Part shown: positions 28,201 through 43,000 of the stretch, in pieces
Numbering within the stretch: position 1 is the first letter of the stretch
Layout: each line of letters begins with the position of its first letter
NCBI GenBank assembly: GCA_022376925.1
Contig: JAIOJX010000002.1
Span: 131,388,831 to 131,452,830, forward strand
Length of the DNA: 64,000 nucleotides
DNA from: Tragulus kanchil
Taxonomy: Eukaryota > Chordata > Mammalia > Artiodactyla > Tragulidae
Direction: 5' to 3'
The notes under the pieces: model-generated
Told to the model about the DNA's origin: nothing
The model's input: the letters and a program-made list of their open reading frames with translations, nothing else
The model's database searches: none
Program-made: the position numbers and the translations under genes

Positions 28201-31200
28201 TTGCCATTTTCTATCTCAGGGAATATTCTTGACTCAAAGATCAAATCCACGTCTCTGCTATCTCCTGCACTGGCAGGCAAATTCTTTACCACTGAGCCAC
28301 CTGGGAAGCCCCAGTAACAAGTCAGTTCCTAAAAAATACCAGTGTTCTTTCTTAAGGATGAAAGTAAAAAAAAGAATGGCTATAGAAAGGATACTGAATT
28401 TTTAAATAAAAGGACAACTCTAAGAAATCATAGGAAATGTATTGCCAAAACAGAAAACTTTAGAAACCCAACTTTACAGTCAGTTTTAATCAGATGAAAG
28501 AAAAACCAGTCTTGATGAGAGAAAATGAAATAAAATTCCTTATTGGCAAATAAAATCTGACCAACAATTATGGCATAAAAAAGAAAACTAATGAAAGGGA
28601 AAGCTATGTTAAGAACTATTCCTAGAGCTATGAATAAAATTGCAAAGAATAAAAAAAGAAATCAATCCATTATCACTGCACACTCTTGGAAGTGGTTAAA
28701 ACTAAAAACAGAGTCTATAGCATATAAACAAAGCAACTGAATTTCATTTTTGGTAAAAGTATAAAATACAAAAAATGCTTTGGAAAACTTTTGGCTATTT
28801 CTACTAAGCTAAACATGTGCTTATCCTATGACCCACCAATTATTCCTAGTAAATATTTAAAAGACAAATGTCTATCAAAAGATGTAAAAGAACGTTTGTA
28901 TGTGTGTGTCATTGACTCTTAATAGCTACAACCCCCAAATAATGAAAATGTCCTTCAGAAGAGAAAGGGATGGACACTACTCAGAAATAAAATGAATGAA
29001 CTAGTGGTATATACAGCAACATAAATGAATCTCACATTGTATTGCAAAAAAAAAAAAGAAATTATACAATTCCACTTAAGACAAGTTAAAATTTGTTTGG
29101 TTATTAAATTCTAAAATTAAAACTACCATAAGATGTGTATGAGGCAAGAGAAGGCAGAGGCATGCTAGAATCTTCTGGGATGGTGGAAATGTTCTCTATT
29201 TTACGTGGATGGTTACTAAAGTTGTACATGTGTAAAAATGAGGGTACTTTGTATATGTTTATGCCTCAGTAGAAAAGAGAAATCTAAATTTAAAATTATA
29301 TGCAATAGAAGGAATTACATCAAATGTTAACAAGGCTATATTCTAGTGAGTCACTTTTTTCTTTTCCTTTTTATGATTTTCTATATTCTTCTCAAATTAT
29401 CATATGTATATTAACTTTTAATATTTCTATCAAATGTATATGTAGCATATAATATGATTAAATATAGTATGTAATGTATAAAAATATATAATTAGAAAAA
29501 TACTCAAGGTGGTCAAATATATCTTATATTTCTTATATTCCCTTAAATATAGGCAATATGGATAAAATTTATATTTGATAAATATATACTTATTATTTAT
29601 TTATATGTTATATTAATACATAATAAACCTTGTATAATTTCAGAAGGTATATCTTCTTCAAAATACAGTTGGATCATACTACATCTTGTTTTATTTCTAT
29701 CAATTTATTCATTTTTAATGTTTTATCACCAAAGAACCTAGAATTTGCTAATCTACATATGATTTCATGATGACAAAATCAAAAAGCCTATTTATTTCTA
29801 AATTGTATCAATTAGAAAGCAAGAGTCTCTCATATTTATTCCCCAAAGCAATAATCACTAGGAAATTTTGGTCTGTATTTTTCAGGGTCATTATGTGCAT
29901 CAATTGACATCTATATGATAATAATTAGTCTTAGAGAAATGAGAGCCTTTCATAATAATATTCTGAATTGTTCACTTTCCAGCAACGTTTGTATGTGTGT
30001 GTCATTGATTTAAACTTTTAGCTTGACTCTTAATAGCTACAACCCCCAAATAATGAAAATGTCCTTCAGAAGAGAAAGGGATGGACACTACTCAGAAATA
30101 AAATGAATGAACTAGTGGTATATACAGCAACATAAATGAATCTCACATTGTATTGCAAAAAAAAAAAAGAAATTATACAATTCCACTTAAGACAAGTTAA
30201 AATTTGTTTGGTTATTAAATTCTAAAATTAAAACTACCATAAGATGTGTATGAGGCAAGAGAAGGCAGAGGCATGCTAGAATCTTCTGGGATGGTGGAAA
30301 TGTTCTCTATTTTACGTGGATGGTTACTAAAGTTGTACATGTGTAAAAATGAGGGTACTTTGTATATGTTTATGCCTCAGTAGAAAAGAGAAATCTAAAT
30401 TTAAAATTATATGCAATAGAAGGAATTACATCAAATGTTAACAAGGCTATATTCTAGTGAGTCACTTTTTTCTTTTCCTTTTTATGATTTTCTATATTCT
30501 TCTCAAATTATCATATGTATATTAACTTTTAATATTTCTATCAAATGTATATGTAGCATATAATATGATTAAATATAGTATGTAATGTATAAAAATATAT
30601 AATTAGAAAAATACTCAAGGTGGTCAAATATATCTTATATTTCTTATATTCCCTTAAATATAGGCAATATGGATAAAATTTATATTTGATAAATATATAC
30701 TTATTATTTATTTATATGTTATATTAATACATAATAAACCTTGTATAATTTCAGAAGGTATATCTTCTTCAAAATACAGTTGGATCATACTACATCTTGT
30801 TTTATTTCTATCAATTTATTCATTTTTAATGTTTTATCACCAAAGAACCTAGAATTTGCTAATCTACATATGATTTCATGATGACAAAATCAAAAAGCCT
30901 ATTTATTTCTAAATTGTATCAATTAGAAAGCAAGAGTCTCTCATATTTATTCCCCAAAGCAATAATCACTAGGAAATTTTGGTCTGTATTTTTCAGGGTC
31001 ATTATGTGCATCAATTGACATCTATATGATAATAATTAGTCTTAGAGAAATGAGAGCCTTTCATAATAATATTCTGAATTGTTCACTTTCCAGCATTTTT
31101 CAACCAACTTTTTATGATAGGACCTTTAAGATTTCATTTTTAAGATGACTTGGAGAAATCTACATTTTACTTAGGTCTTATTCTATCACATTGTCATGCA

Positions 31201-32885
31201 GTAATTTATTTATTTATTAAACTGTTAGAGGATATTTATCTCCACTTGGTGCTATAAGGTGCTTCAAAGCGTTGTTGTTGTTGTTGTTTAAGTTGTGTCC
31301 AGCTCTTTGCAACCCCATTGCAGCATGCCAGGCTTCTCTGTCCATCACCATCTTCCTGAGTTTGCTCAAGCTCATGTCTACTGAGTCATCCAAACATCTC
31401 ACCCTTTGTCACCCCGTTCTCATCTTGCCCTCAGTTATTCCCAGCATCAAGGTCTTTTTCAGTGAATGGGTTTTTTCACATTAAGTGGCCAAAGTACTGG
31501 CGTTTCAGCTTAAGCATCAGTCCTTCCAATGAATATGCAGAGTTTATTTCCTTTAGGATTGACTGGCTTGATCTCCATGCTAATTAATTAGAATTAGCTT
31601 AATTCTAATGTTCTCATATATTGACTAAAGGCAAAATAAATATGCCAAAATTTTAGTATATTTGCAGTGATTATGTGGCATGGTGTTAATATTTTGATGA
31701 TTTTTATTTTTCTATATATTCATATTCTGAACTTTGTTCAATGCACAGATACTAATATTATAAATAAAATAAAAAAGAAATGGAGAAAATATGGGTGAAC
31801 TCTAGTTGAAAAGCCATACATTAGATATGAAGACAAATAGGAAGAAATAGACTTGAAACATGTGGAGGGATATCATGTAGATAGATTATATCCTTTCTAC
31901 ATAGCTTAAAGGTAAAATATTAGAACCAATGTCCATAAGTAGATAGAACTGAATAGAAAACAATTTGGGGAGACTCTTGATAGATATTCCAAAAGGGAGA
32001 ATTTTGAGTTCCCTAACACAAAGAGTGTGCAAAGACAGGGTAAGTTGCTCCTCGGTGGTAATATTTTTGATTACCTTTGAAATACTATTAACTATTCTCA
32101 GGAAAACTGTTCTTTAAAAACTTGATGTCTCCACATTGTATCTGGCTCAATTTCCATAGATTTTCTTGCCTATTGAATCACATAGTTCTCTTCAACTACT
32201 TCTACACCTTCTCCATTTTCTACTTTTCAATGTATTTTCCTCATTAATTTGAGTAAGAGTTTATTTTTCGATTTACTGAATAATAGAAATGGTACCATAC
32301 ATATATATGTGATAGTTATAGAGTTATTAACATATAAAGAGTCTCAGGGACTTCCTGGTAGCTCAGCTGGTAAAGAATTTGCCTGCAATGCAGGAGGTCC
32401 CAGTTCGATTCCTGGGTCAGGAAGATCCACTGGAGAAGGGATAGGCTACCCACTCCAGTATTCTTGGGCTTCCTTTGTGGCTCAGCTGGTAAAGAATCTG
32501 GGTGGCAACCCACTCTAGTATTCTTGTCTGGAGAATCCCTATGGACAGAGGAACCTGGTGGCTACAGTGTATGGGGTTGCAAAGAGTCAGACATGACTCA
32601 GTGACTAAGCTAAGCACAGCTCAGTATGGCAAAGTGTCTCTTACTTATTTATTAGGCTACTAAAATTACGTGTATCCGAGAACTGAGTGGAGTGGGAAAC
32701 CATTTGCTATAGCAATTTACTAGTTTCTTTCTTCTCATTTGCCCCACATTTCTGATTTACTGGAGGCAGGAAATTATTATAAGCATTGAAGCGGAGAATG
32801 GTTTAGATTTTCTCTATTGCTGAGAGAAAATAAGTTTAGAATATATATATGTGCTGTGCTGTGCTCAGTCATCTCTGATATCAGA

Positions 32886-32929
<44 letters not shown>

Positions 32930-34039
32930 CCTGCCTGCCTATCCCTGATATTTCTCCTCCTCTTCTTTTATATTTATTCTTATTTTGTTCCAGGTTTGAA
33001 GGTCTGTTTACTGATCTGGAAAATAGACAGAAAGAGCTGGGTATAACTAGGTTTTCTGTCTCTATCACTACCATGGAAGAAGTCTTCTTTAGGTGAGCAA
33101 CAATGCATAGTTCCCTATAGGTGAAACTCTTGATAGATAGTCCAAAAGGGAGAATTTTGAGTTCCATAACAACAAGAGTGTGCAAAGACAGGGTAAGTTG
33201 CTCCTCGGTGGTAATATTGTTGATTACCGTTGAAATACTATTAACTATTCTCAGGAAAACTGTTCTTTAAAAACTTGATGTCTCCACATTGTATCTGGCT
33301 CAATTTCCATAGATTTTCTTGCCTATTGAATCACATAGTTCTCTTCAACTACTTCTACACCTTCTCCATTTTCTACTTTTCAATGTATTTTCCTCATTAA
33401 TTTGAGTAAGAGTTTATTTTTCGATTTACTGAATAATAGAAATGGTACCATACATATATATGTGATAGTTATAGAGTTATTAACATATAAAGAGTCTCAG
33501 GGACTTCCCTGGTAGCTCAGCTGGTAAAGAATCTGCCTGCAATGCAGGAGACCCTAGTTCAGTTGCTGGCTCAGGAAGATCCCCTGGAGAAGGGATAGGC
33601 TACCCACTCCAGTATTCTTGGGCTTCCCTGGTGGCTCAGATGATAAAGAATCTGGGTGGCAACCCACTCTAGTATTCTTGTCTGGAGAATCCCTATGGAC
33701 AGAGGAACCTGGTGGCTACAGTGTATGGGGTTGCAAAGAGTCAGACATGACTCAGTGACTAAGCTAAGCACAGCTCAGTATGGCAAAGTGTCTCTTACTT
33801 ATTTATTAGGCTACTAAAATTACGTGTATCCGAGAACTGAGTGGAGTGGGAAACCATTTGCTATAGCAATTTACTAGTTTCTTTCTTCTCATTTGCCCCA
33901 CATTTCTGATTTACTGGAGGCAGGAAATTATTATAAGCATTGAAGCGGAGAATGGTTTAGATTTTCTCTATTGCTGAGAGAAAATAAGTTTAGAATATAT
34001 ATATGTGCTGTGCTGTGCTCAGTCATCTCTGATATCAGA

Positions 34040-34081
<42 letters not shown>

Positions 34082-37000
34082 CCTGCCTGCCTATCCCTGA
34101 TATTTCTCCTCCTCTTCTTTTATATTTATTCTTATTTTGTTCCAGGTTTGAAGGTCTGTTTACTGATCTGGAAAATAGACAGAAAGAGCTGGGTATAACT
34201 AGGTTTTCTGTCTCTATCACTACCATGGAAGAAGTCTTCTTTAGGTGAGCAACAATGCATAGATAAATTACAACCTTATGGGCAAAGCATCACATATGCT
34301 AATACATAAACTGAATAAGTTCAACTCACTCATTACAATGCTCTTGTATTTCTCACTTTGTTATGGTTGGGACGCAGTTCTATGATTGGTGTCTGGAAAC
34401 TGTTGCTCTGCCATAGTCACCATGATGTTTCCATGTAGTGTTCCTGCCAGTCAGTAAGAAAACGAAGCAGTCTTTTCAGCTGGGTGTTGTAATTCACATT
34501 TTCCAAACAAGCTATGTTGACAGAGTTGAAGTGAAATGCTTTGTACTTTTTTTTTGTATATAGGGTCAGTAATACAGAAGATTCACAAGCAAATGTCCAA
34601 GATACCCAACCTTATCCTCCCTCACAGATGAGCAAAGTCTCAGTCGAGAACCAGAACAGGAATATGTCCAGAAATGACCGCGCAGATTCTTCCACCATGA
34701 ATGAAAGCCCTGTTATTAAGTTTAATTCTGGCGTAAGCACCTTTGTTAAGAAACTTGATGTATATTTTGGTGAGATACAAGAGGTACATTTTGTTTTGAT
34801 ACTTGAACAAAAGGATCTTGGAGTTCTTAGTCACTGCAGACCCAACCAGACACAGCGGTTTGTTGTTGTTGTTATGTAGTCGTTAAGTACTGTCTCACTC
34901 TTTGTGACCCCGTGGAGTGCAGCACAACAGGTTTCCCTGTCCTTCACCAACTCCCAGCGTTCGTACAAACTCATACTCATTGAGCCAGTGATGCTGTCCA
35001 ACTATTCATCCTCTGTCATCCCCTTCTTCTGCCCTCAGTCTTTCCAAACATCAGAGTCTTTTCCAATGCATCAGCTCTCCAAGTATTAGAGTTTCAACAC
35101 CAATCTTTCTAATGAACATTCAGCATTGATTTCCTTTAGGATTGACTGGTTTGATCTCTTTGCAGTCCAAGGGACTATCAAGAGTCTTCTTCAACACCAG
35201 GGTTCAAAGGCATAGCATTCCCTCATGACTCAGATGGTAAAGAATCCACCTGCAGTGCAGGAGGCCCCAGTGGATTCCTGAATCTGGTAGATTGCCTGGA
35301 GAAGGGATAGGCTACCCACTCCAGTGGAATGATTGGGAAAAGATATAATATATTTTCAGCCCAGATGGTAAAGAACTGACCTAAAATGCAGGAGATCTAT
35401 GCTCAATACCTAGGTTGGGAAGATCCTCTGGAGAAGGGAATGGGATCCCACTCCAGTATTCTTGCCTGGAGAATTCCCATGGACAGAGGAGCCTGGTAGG
35501 CTGCAGTCCATGGAGTTGCAAAGAGTCAGACACGACTGAGCAATTAAGCACACAGAACGACAGTCTATTAATTTCCTAATGCAAAAGTGATAAATTCTAG
35601 ATAAAGATCTCAGTTGTTACTCTCACCATTGTTATTCCTTAGGGATTTGTTTCTGTTTTAAAATACGTTTTTTTCTTTTCAAACTGATAGCTGAGAAATT
35701 TGTTAGTTCATTGAATTTGGAGTGATCATGAGTTTTAATAATCAAGTATGCACAATATTTTAAGTCTTTGCAATGGAAATTAATATTGCATAAAGAATCA
35801 TTCCCTAATCAGTATGATCCTAAGCATAGGACATCTCCTTGGGTAGCACAGCATTTATTTTATTCTCCTGATTATCTTTGTCCTATAAAGTACCTCCGTT
35901 TTCTTGACAATCAAGAATCTGATGAAAATCATTTTATTGAGATTTTTAGTGTGTTATATCTAAAACCAGACCTTAAGCATTTTATTTAATACTTTATAGC
36001 AGAGGTCAGTAAACTTTATGCAAATGTGTAACACATTTGTAAGGCTTTGTGGGCCGCGTAGTCTCTCATAATCACTCAACCCTGTCATTGGACCACAAAA
36101 ACAACCATAGACCATACATAAAATGTATGAATATACCTGTGTTCCAATAAAGCCTTGCTTACAAAAACAACCACAGTTTGTTGACCCCTGCCTTATTAAA
36201 CCAAAAGACTGATTGCATTATGGTATATTATACTTAGAATCTACCACAAGTATTATTTACATAAACTTTACATATCTTGTGCCATAAAATTCTAAAGTGC
36301 TTATCAATGAATTTCAATGTGAATGACTTGTTTAGGTCTGTAAATATTGTAATGTTATGCTTCTCTCTTCTTTCTTTAGTGTTCCCTCTACCACCAGCAG
36401 TTCTGTGCCATGTTCATAAAAAGAGCAATGTACAGTTGGCGCAACTGGAATCTAATTCTGATACAGATACTGGCATTTCTAGGTTCCCTTACCTTTCTTC
36501 TCAAAAAGGATGTTATTTTTTCACGTACTAATAATGATGAGAAGGCCAGACTAATGGATTTGGGTCAATATGGTCAAACTATTGTGCCTGTATCTATTTC
36601 TGGGAATTCTGATTTGACTCTGAATTTCTTGCAACATCTCAAGAGTATGCTGGATTCTGAAAAGCAAGCACTTAGGGAAGTGCAAGGTAAGGATCTTTAA
36701 GATAAAAAAGGATAAAAACAAGATTTCTTAGATAAAGATCTTGTGTGACTTGCAAAGAAAGATCTTAAATGGTATTTGGCTACCTGCTAATCAAAAATTT
36801 CATAGAAACAGCTAGAGTCAAGAAATGCTCTCTTGAAGACTAGTATTCTCGAAGACTAAATTATTAGTGTAGATACTTTGGCTGTGGGATGTCCACAAGG
36901 CATTTCCTTTTCCTTTAAATAAAAAAAGAAACACACATACACACAAGGTGCCAAAATACATGTTACCATGAAAGTAAGCATATGCCCAGAATGTAATTTA

Positions 37001-40000
37001 TCATGTAAATTCAGACCTTACAACATGGAGTGGTGATTTTCTTTAATAGAGGTAATAATAGTTTATGTTTATCAAACATGTGTTTCAACAAAACCCTGAT
37101 TAAAAATTTACCTGCATGGCAATAACAATAACCACCTTCATTTAATAGATACTTCTATTATCATTAATTAAACGAGGAGCACAAATACTTGAGGAAGTCT
37201 GGTAATTTGCCATAAATTGGATATCTAGTAAATACAGAAACCAGAATTTAACTTACTCTGGCTGACATCTGCTAACATAACCACTGACTCACTGTACTGC
37301 ATTACCTCTCTGAACAAAAGCTCTCTTTTCTTTCAAGTAATAATTTCCTTTAGACATCTTTTAAAAGTCCCTTTTATCAATGAATTTCAATGTGAATGAC
37401 TTGTTTAGGTCTGTAAATATTGTAATGTTATGCTTCTCTCTTCTTTCTTTAGTGTTCCCTCTACCACCAGCAGTTCTGTGCCATGTTCATAAAAAGAGCA
37501 ATGTACAGTTGGCGCAACTGGAATCTAATTCTGATACAGATACTGGCATTTCTAGGTTCCCTTACCTTTCTTCTCAAAAAGGATGTTATTTTTTCACGTA
37601 CTAATAATGATGAGAAGGCCAGACTAATGGATTTGGGTCAATATGGTCAAACTATTGTGCCTGTATCTATTTCTGGGAATTCTGATTTGACTCTGAATTT
37701 CTTGCAACATCTCAAGAGTATGCTGGATTCTGAAAAGCAAGCACTTAGGGAAGTGCAAGGTAAGGATCTTTAAGATAAAAAAGGATAAAAACAAGATTTC
37801 TTAGATAAAGATCTTGTGTGACTTGCAAAGAAAGATCTTAAATGGTATTTGGCTACCTGCTAATCAAAAATTTCATAGAAACAGCTAGAGTCAAGAAATG
37901 CTCTCTTGAAGACTAGTATTCTCGAAGACTAAATTATTAGTGTAGATACTTTGGCTGTGGGATGTCCACAAGGCATTTCCTTTTCCTTTAAATAAAAAAA
38001 GAAACACACATACACACAAGGTGCCAAAATACATGTTACCATGAAAGTAAGCATATGCCCAGAATGTAATTTATCATGTAAATTCAGACCTTACAACATG
38101 GAGTGGTGATTTTCTTTAATAGAGGTAATAATAGTTTATGTTTATCAAACATGTGTTTCAACAAAAACCCTGATTAAAAATTTACCTGCATGGCAATAAC
38201 AATAACCACCTTCATTTAATAGATACTTCTATTATCATTAATTAAACGAGGAGCACAAATACTTGAGGAAGTCTGGTAATTTGCCATAAATTGGATATCT
38301 AGTAAATACAGAAACCAGAATTTAACTTACTCTGGCTGACATCTGCTAACATAACCACTGACTCACTGTACTGCATTACCTCTCTGAACAAAAGCTCTCT
38401 TTTCTTTCAAGTAATAATTTCCTTTAGACATCTTTTTAAAAATACCATATGATGGATGGTTTTCATTTGGATTAGCAAGCAGCCTGCTGAATTGTCAAAC
38501 CTATGTGGCATGTTTCTCTCCTTGAGATTATGCTATGAAGCTTAAAGATACATTCAGGAATATTGACTGTTTCTTAAAACATAATCCTAATTCTACAATT
38601 TAACAGTAATAGATTGGCTGACCGAAATTAATTGTCTCTATCCTTTAATAGATGATTTTTAAACCATGGTCACACATTAAGGAGAGACAATAAGGGAAAT
38701 GTATTCACACATGAATTTGGTTTTTTTAAGTTGCTGTATGTTTCTTACGTTTAAAAAATGTAAAATGGCTAACTTAATATGCTTGTTATAGTAATGATAT
38801 TGAAAATACAATAGAATAATATAATAACCCAATGATAAGTATTTTCAAATAAATGTTATTTTCTCTTCATTAGCTAAAGTTTTCTAGCATACAGAGATAC
38901 TATTTCGATTTAGCCAGCCCCACTTTATATTAAGAAACACGTGAAATTTTCTGAGTTGTGTCCTGTTTATCTTAGGCACAAAAACTTTTATAAACTGCAT
39001 TCTCCGAAATTAATTCACAGATTCTCTGAAAACTCTATGACTTTTTTTTTTTTTTTAAGATTTATTTGTTTATTTTACTTTGGGTGGGGGTCGGGTTGGG
39101 GAGGGAGGGGAGTGGGCGGGCCACTTCTATTGGTCTTTCATTTTTCTATTTTCATTGTCTTCGTCCTTTGGCTCCCGTGGGCCTCCCATCGCGGTGGCGT
39201 CTGTCGTTGCAGAGCACCGGCTCTGGGCGCATGCGCTCCAGAGCTCCGGCTCGGTAATTGGACACATCAGTCCAGCTGCTCCGCAGCACGTGGGATCTTC
39301 CCAGGCCAGGGCTCCTCGAACCGGCGTCCCTTGCACTGCAAGGCGGTGTCCTTACCCACTGGACCACCAGGGGAAGCCCTCTCTATGACTTTTTAAACCT
39401 TTTTTTTAAAGCAAATAGAAGCCAAGAAATCCTTTGGTCTACTTTTCCCAAACTATAGGAAAATATTTACCAGTGAGGAAACAAGTTTTAACATAATTCC
39501 TCATTTCTTTTCAAATAGTATATGCATTAACACTGGGGAAGTCACTAACAACTTTTTGAACAGAGATATAAAATAAGTGAATATGAGCTTTAGAATGATA
39601 TATAAGCATGATAATAACTGATAAGATGCCACTTGCCTTCAAAGTATTATCATTCTTTCCTGGGTCTTGGCCCACCAATGTTAATTGCTTTCCTAGATAT
39701 CTAATACTTTCGTATAGGTTAATTCTTGGTTTTGTCCAGCTTTTCTGACTTCTCAAAGGAAGATTTAATTGACTAAAAGATAAGCTAGAAAAGTTATAAG
39801 CGGTAGTACTTATAAATCACAATCAGTTCCACTCAGTTGCTTGTCATATCCAACTCTTTAAGACTCCACAGACCACAGCATGCCAGGCTTCAATATCTTT
39901 CACCATCTCCTGAAACTTGTTCAAACTCATGTCCATTGACTCAGTGATACCATCCAACCATCTCATCCTTTGTCATCCTCTTCACCTTCTGCCTTCCATT

Positions 40001-43000
40001 TTTCCCAGAATCAGGGTCTTTTCCAACAAGTTGTCTCTTCACATCAGGTAGCCAAAATACTCAAGCTTCAGCTTCGACATCATTACTTCCAATGAGTATT
40101 CAGGGTTTATTTCCTTTAGGATTGACTGGTTTGATCTCCTTGCAGTCCAAGGGACTCTCAACAGCCTTCTCCAATACCACAGGTCAAAGGCATCAATTCT
40201 TCGGTGTTCAGTCTTTTTTATGGTTCAGCTCTCACAGTCATGTATTACTACTGGGAAAGCCATAGCTTTGACTATATGGACTTTTGTTGGCAAAGTGATA
40301 CCGCTGTTTTTTAATATGCTAAGTTTGTTATAGCTTTCCTTACAAGGAGCAAGTGTCTTTTAATCTCATGGCTACAGTCACCATCTGCAGCGATTTTGAA
40401 GCACTGCTCCAGCACGTGGGATCTTCCCAGGCCAGGGATCGAACTGGCGCCCCTTGCACTGCAAGGCGGTGTCCTTATCCACTGGACCACCAGGGGAAGC
40501 CCTCTCTATGACTTTTTAAACCTTTTTTTTAAAGCAAATAGAAGCCAAGAAATCCTTTGGTCTACTTTTCCCAAACTATAGGAAAATATTTACCAGTGAG
40601 GAAACAAGTTTTAACATAATTCCTCATTTCTTTTCAAATAGTATATGCATTAACACTGGGGAAGTCACTAACAACTTTTTGAACAGAGATATAAAATAAG
40701 TGAATATGAGCTTTAGAATGATATATAAGCATGATAATAACTGATAAGATGCCACTTGCCTTCAAAGTATTATCATTCTTTCCTGGGTCTTGGCCCACCA
40801 ATGTTAATTGCTTTCCTAGATATCTAATACTTTCGTATAGGTTAATTCTTGGTTTTGTCCAGCTTTTCTGACTTCTCAAAGGAAGATTTAATTGACTAAA
40901 AGATAAGCTAGAAAAGTTATAAGCGGTAGTACTTATAAATCACAATCAGTTCCACTCAGTTGCTTGTCATATCCAACTCTTTAAGACTCCACAGACCACA
41001 GCATGCCAGGCTTCAATATCTTTCACCATCTCCTGAAACTTGTTCAAACTCATGTCCATTGACTCAGTGATACCATCCAACCATCTCATCCTTTGTCATC
41101 CTCTTCACCTTCTGCCTTCCATTTTTCCCAGAATCAGGGTCTTTTCCAACAAGTTGTCTCTTCACATCAGGTAGCCAAAATACTCAAGCTTCAGCTTCGA
41201 CATCATTACTTCCAATGAGTATTCAGGGTTTATTTCCTTTAGGATTGACTGGTTTGATCTCCTTGCAGTCCAAGGGACTCTCAACAGCCTTCTCCAATAC
41301 CACAGGTCAAAGGCATCAATTCTTCGGTGTTCAGTCTTTTTTATGGTTCAGCTCTCACAGTCATGTATTACTACTGGGAAAGCCATAGCTTTGACTATAT
41401 GGACTTTTGTTGGCAAAGTGATACCGCTGTTTTTTAATATGCTAAGTTTGTTATAGCTTTCCTTACAAGGAGCAAGTGTCTTTTAATCTCATGGCTACAG
41501 TCACCATCTGCAGCGATTTTGAAGCACAAGAAAATAAATTCTGTCACTGTTTCCATTGATTGTCCATCTATTTGCCATGAAGTGATAGGATCAGATGCCA
41601 CGATCTGCATTTTTTTTTTTGAATGTTGAGTTTTAGACCAGCTTTTTCACTCTCTCTTTTTCAAGATTCTTTAGCTCCTCTTCACTTTCTGCCATAATGG
41701 TGTGATCATCTGCATACCTGAGGTTATTGATATTTCTCCTGGCAATCTTGATTCCAGCTTGTGCTTCATCCAGACTGACATTTCACATGACATACTCTGC
41801 ATATAAATTAAGTAAGCAGGGTGATAATATACAACCTTGACATACTCTTTCCCAATTTGGAATAGTCAGTTGTTCCATGTCCAGTTCTAACTGTGGCTTT
41901 TTGTCCTGAATAAAGGTTTCTCAGGAGGCAAGTAAGGTGGTCTAATATTCCCATCTCTTTCGGAATTTTCCACAGTTTGTTGTGATCCTCACAGTCAAAG
42001 GCTTTAGTGTAGTCAACAAAGGAGAAGTAGATGTTTTTCTGGAATTCCCTGCTCTTTATGATTCAACAGGTACTGGCAATTTGATCTCTGATTTCTCTGC
42101 CTGTTCTAAATCCAGCTTGTACATCTGAAAGTTCTCTGTTCACGTACAGCTTGGAGAATTTTGAGCATTACTTTGCTAGCATGTGAAATGAGTGCAATGG
42201 TGCAGTAGTTTAAACATTTTTTGACATTGACCTTCTCTTGTATTGAAATGAAAACTGACCTTTTCCAGTCCTGAGGCCACTGCTGAGTTTCTCAAATTTG
42301 CTGTCATACTGAGTGTAGCACTTTAACAGCATCACCTTCTGGATTTGAAATAGCTCCACTGGAATTTCATCACTTCCATTAGCTTTGCTCATAGTAAGTT
42401 ATTGTAGATAAGTACTAATAAATTGAAAGAATCTATACCATGTTGCCTATGTATCCTCAATGAAATAAGAATGTAAACTATAGACTACAAAATAAGAGAG
42501 CTTAGAATTTAATGATGGAATAGAGTACCTGGGGAGGATGGCAGATATTTAAGTATTATTATGAGAATATTGAAAGAGATAAGAACCAAATCAGATTATT
42601 TGTTCTTCTTCTCCAGCATATTTTGTAGATGATCTGTATTGCTGAAAAACTAACCAATATTGTATCCTTCTCCTAGGTGACCTGATTAAGTACTTAATGG
42701 AAAATGAAGATTGTGTTCGGTTATGCATTGTTGCATTTTCCATTGATGTGAAGACAAATGAAACAAGAGTTACTGCTTTGTTTAACAATCAAGCATACCA
42801 TTCACCATCTCTGACCGTGGCAATGTTAAACAACGTTCTTTTCAAGTCAATTTCTGGTCCCAGTGCTTCCTTAACAGTCTTCAATCATCCTCAGCCACAT
42901 GCTACTAATAAAGAACTTAGTGAAATGTATGTTATTCTTCCATTAGAATTGAATTTTATGCTTTACATACATTTCTCCTACCATTTATGATTACAATTAT

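Larger units (their letters stand above)
31973..34262. repeat. Tandem duplication 11 (offset 1153), contains exon 6
   Basis: 31973-33110 and 33126-34262, with a short linker (33111-33125). Mismatches cluster in the Bov-tA2 and near the left edge. Confidence 0.92.
36301..38440. repeat. Tandem duplication 12 (offset 1073), contains exon 8
   Basis: 36301-37360 and 37374-38440, near identical, with a ~13-base imperfect linker. Confidence 0.93.

Noticed and set aside
39066..39396. Overlapping 60-150-codon ORFs on both strands, also at 15016-15372, 53192-53614 and 54294-54716
   Set aside because: All are translations of the GC-rich CHR-like SINE; its high GC lowers stop frequency on both strands.
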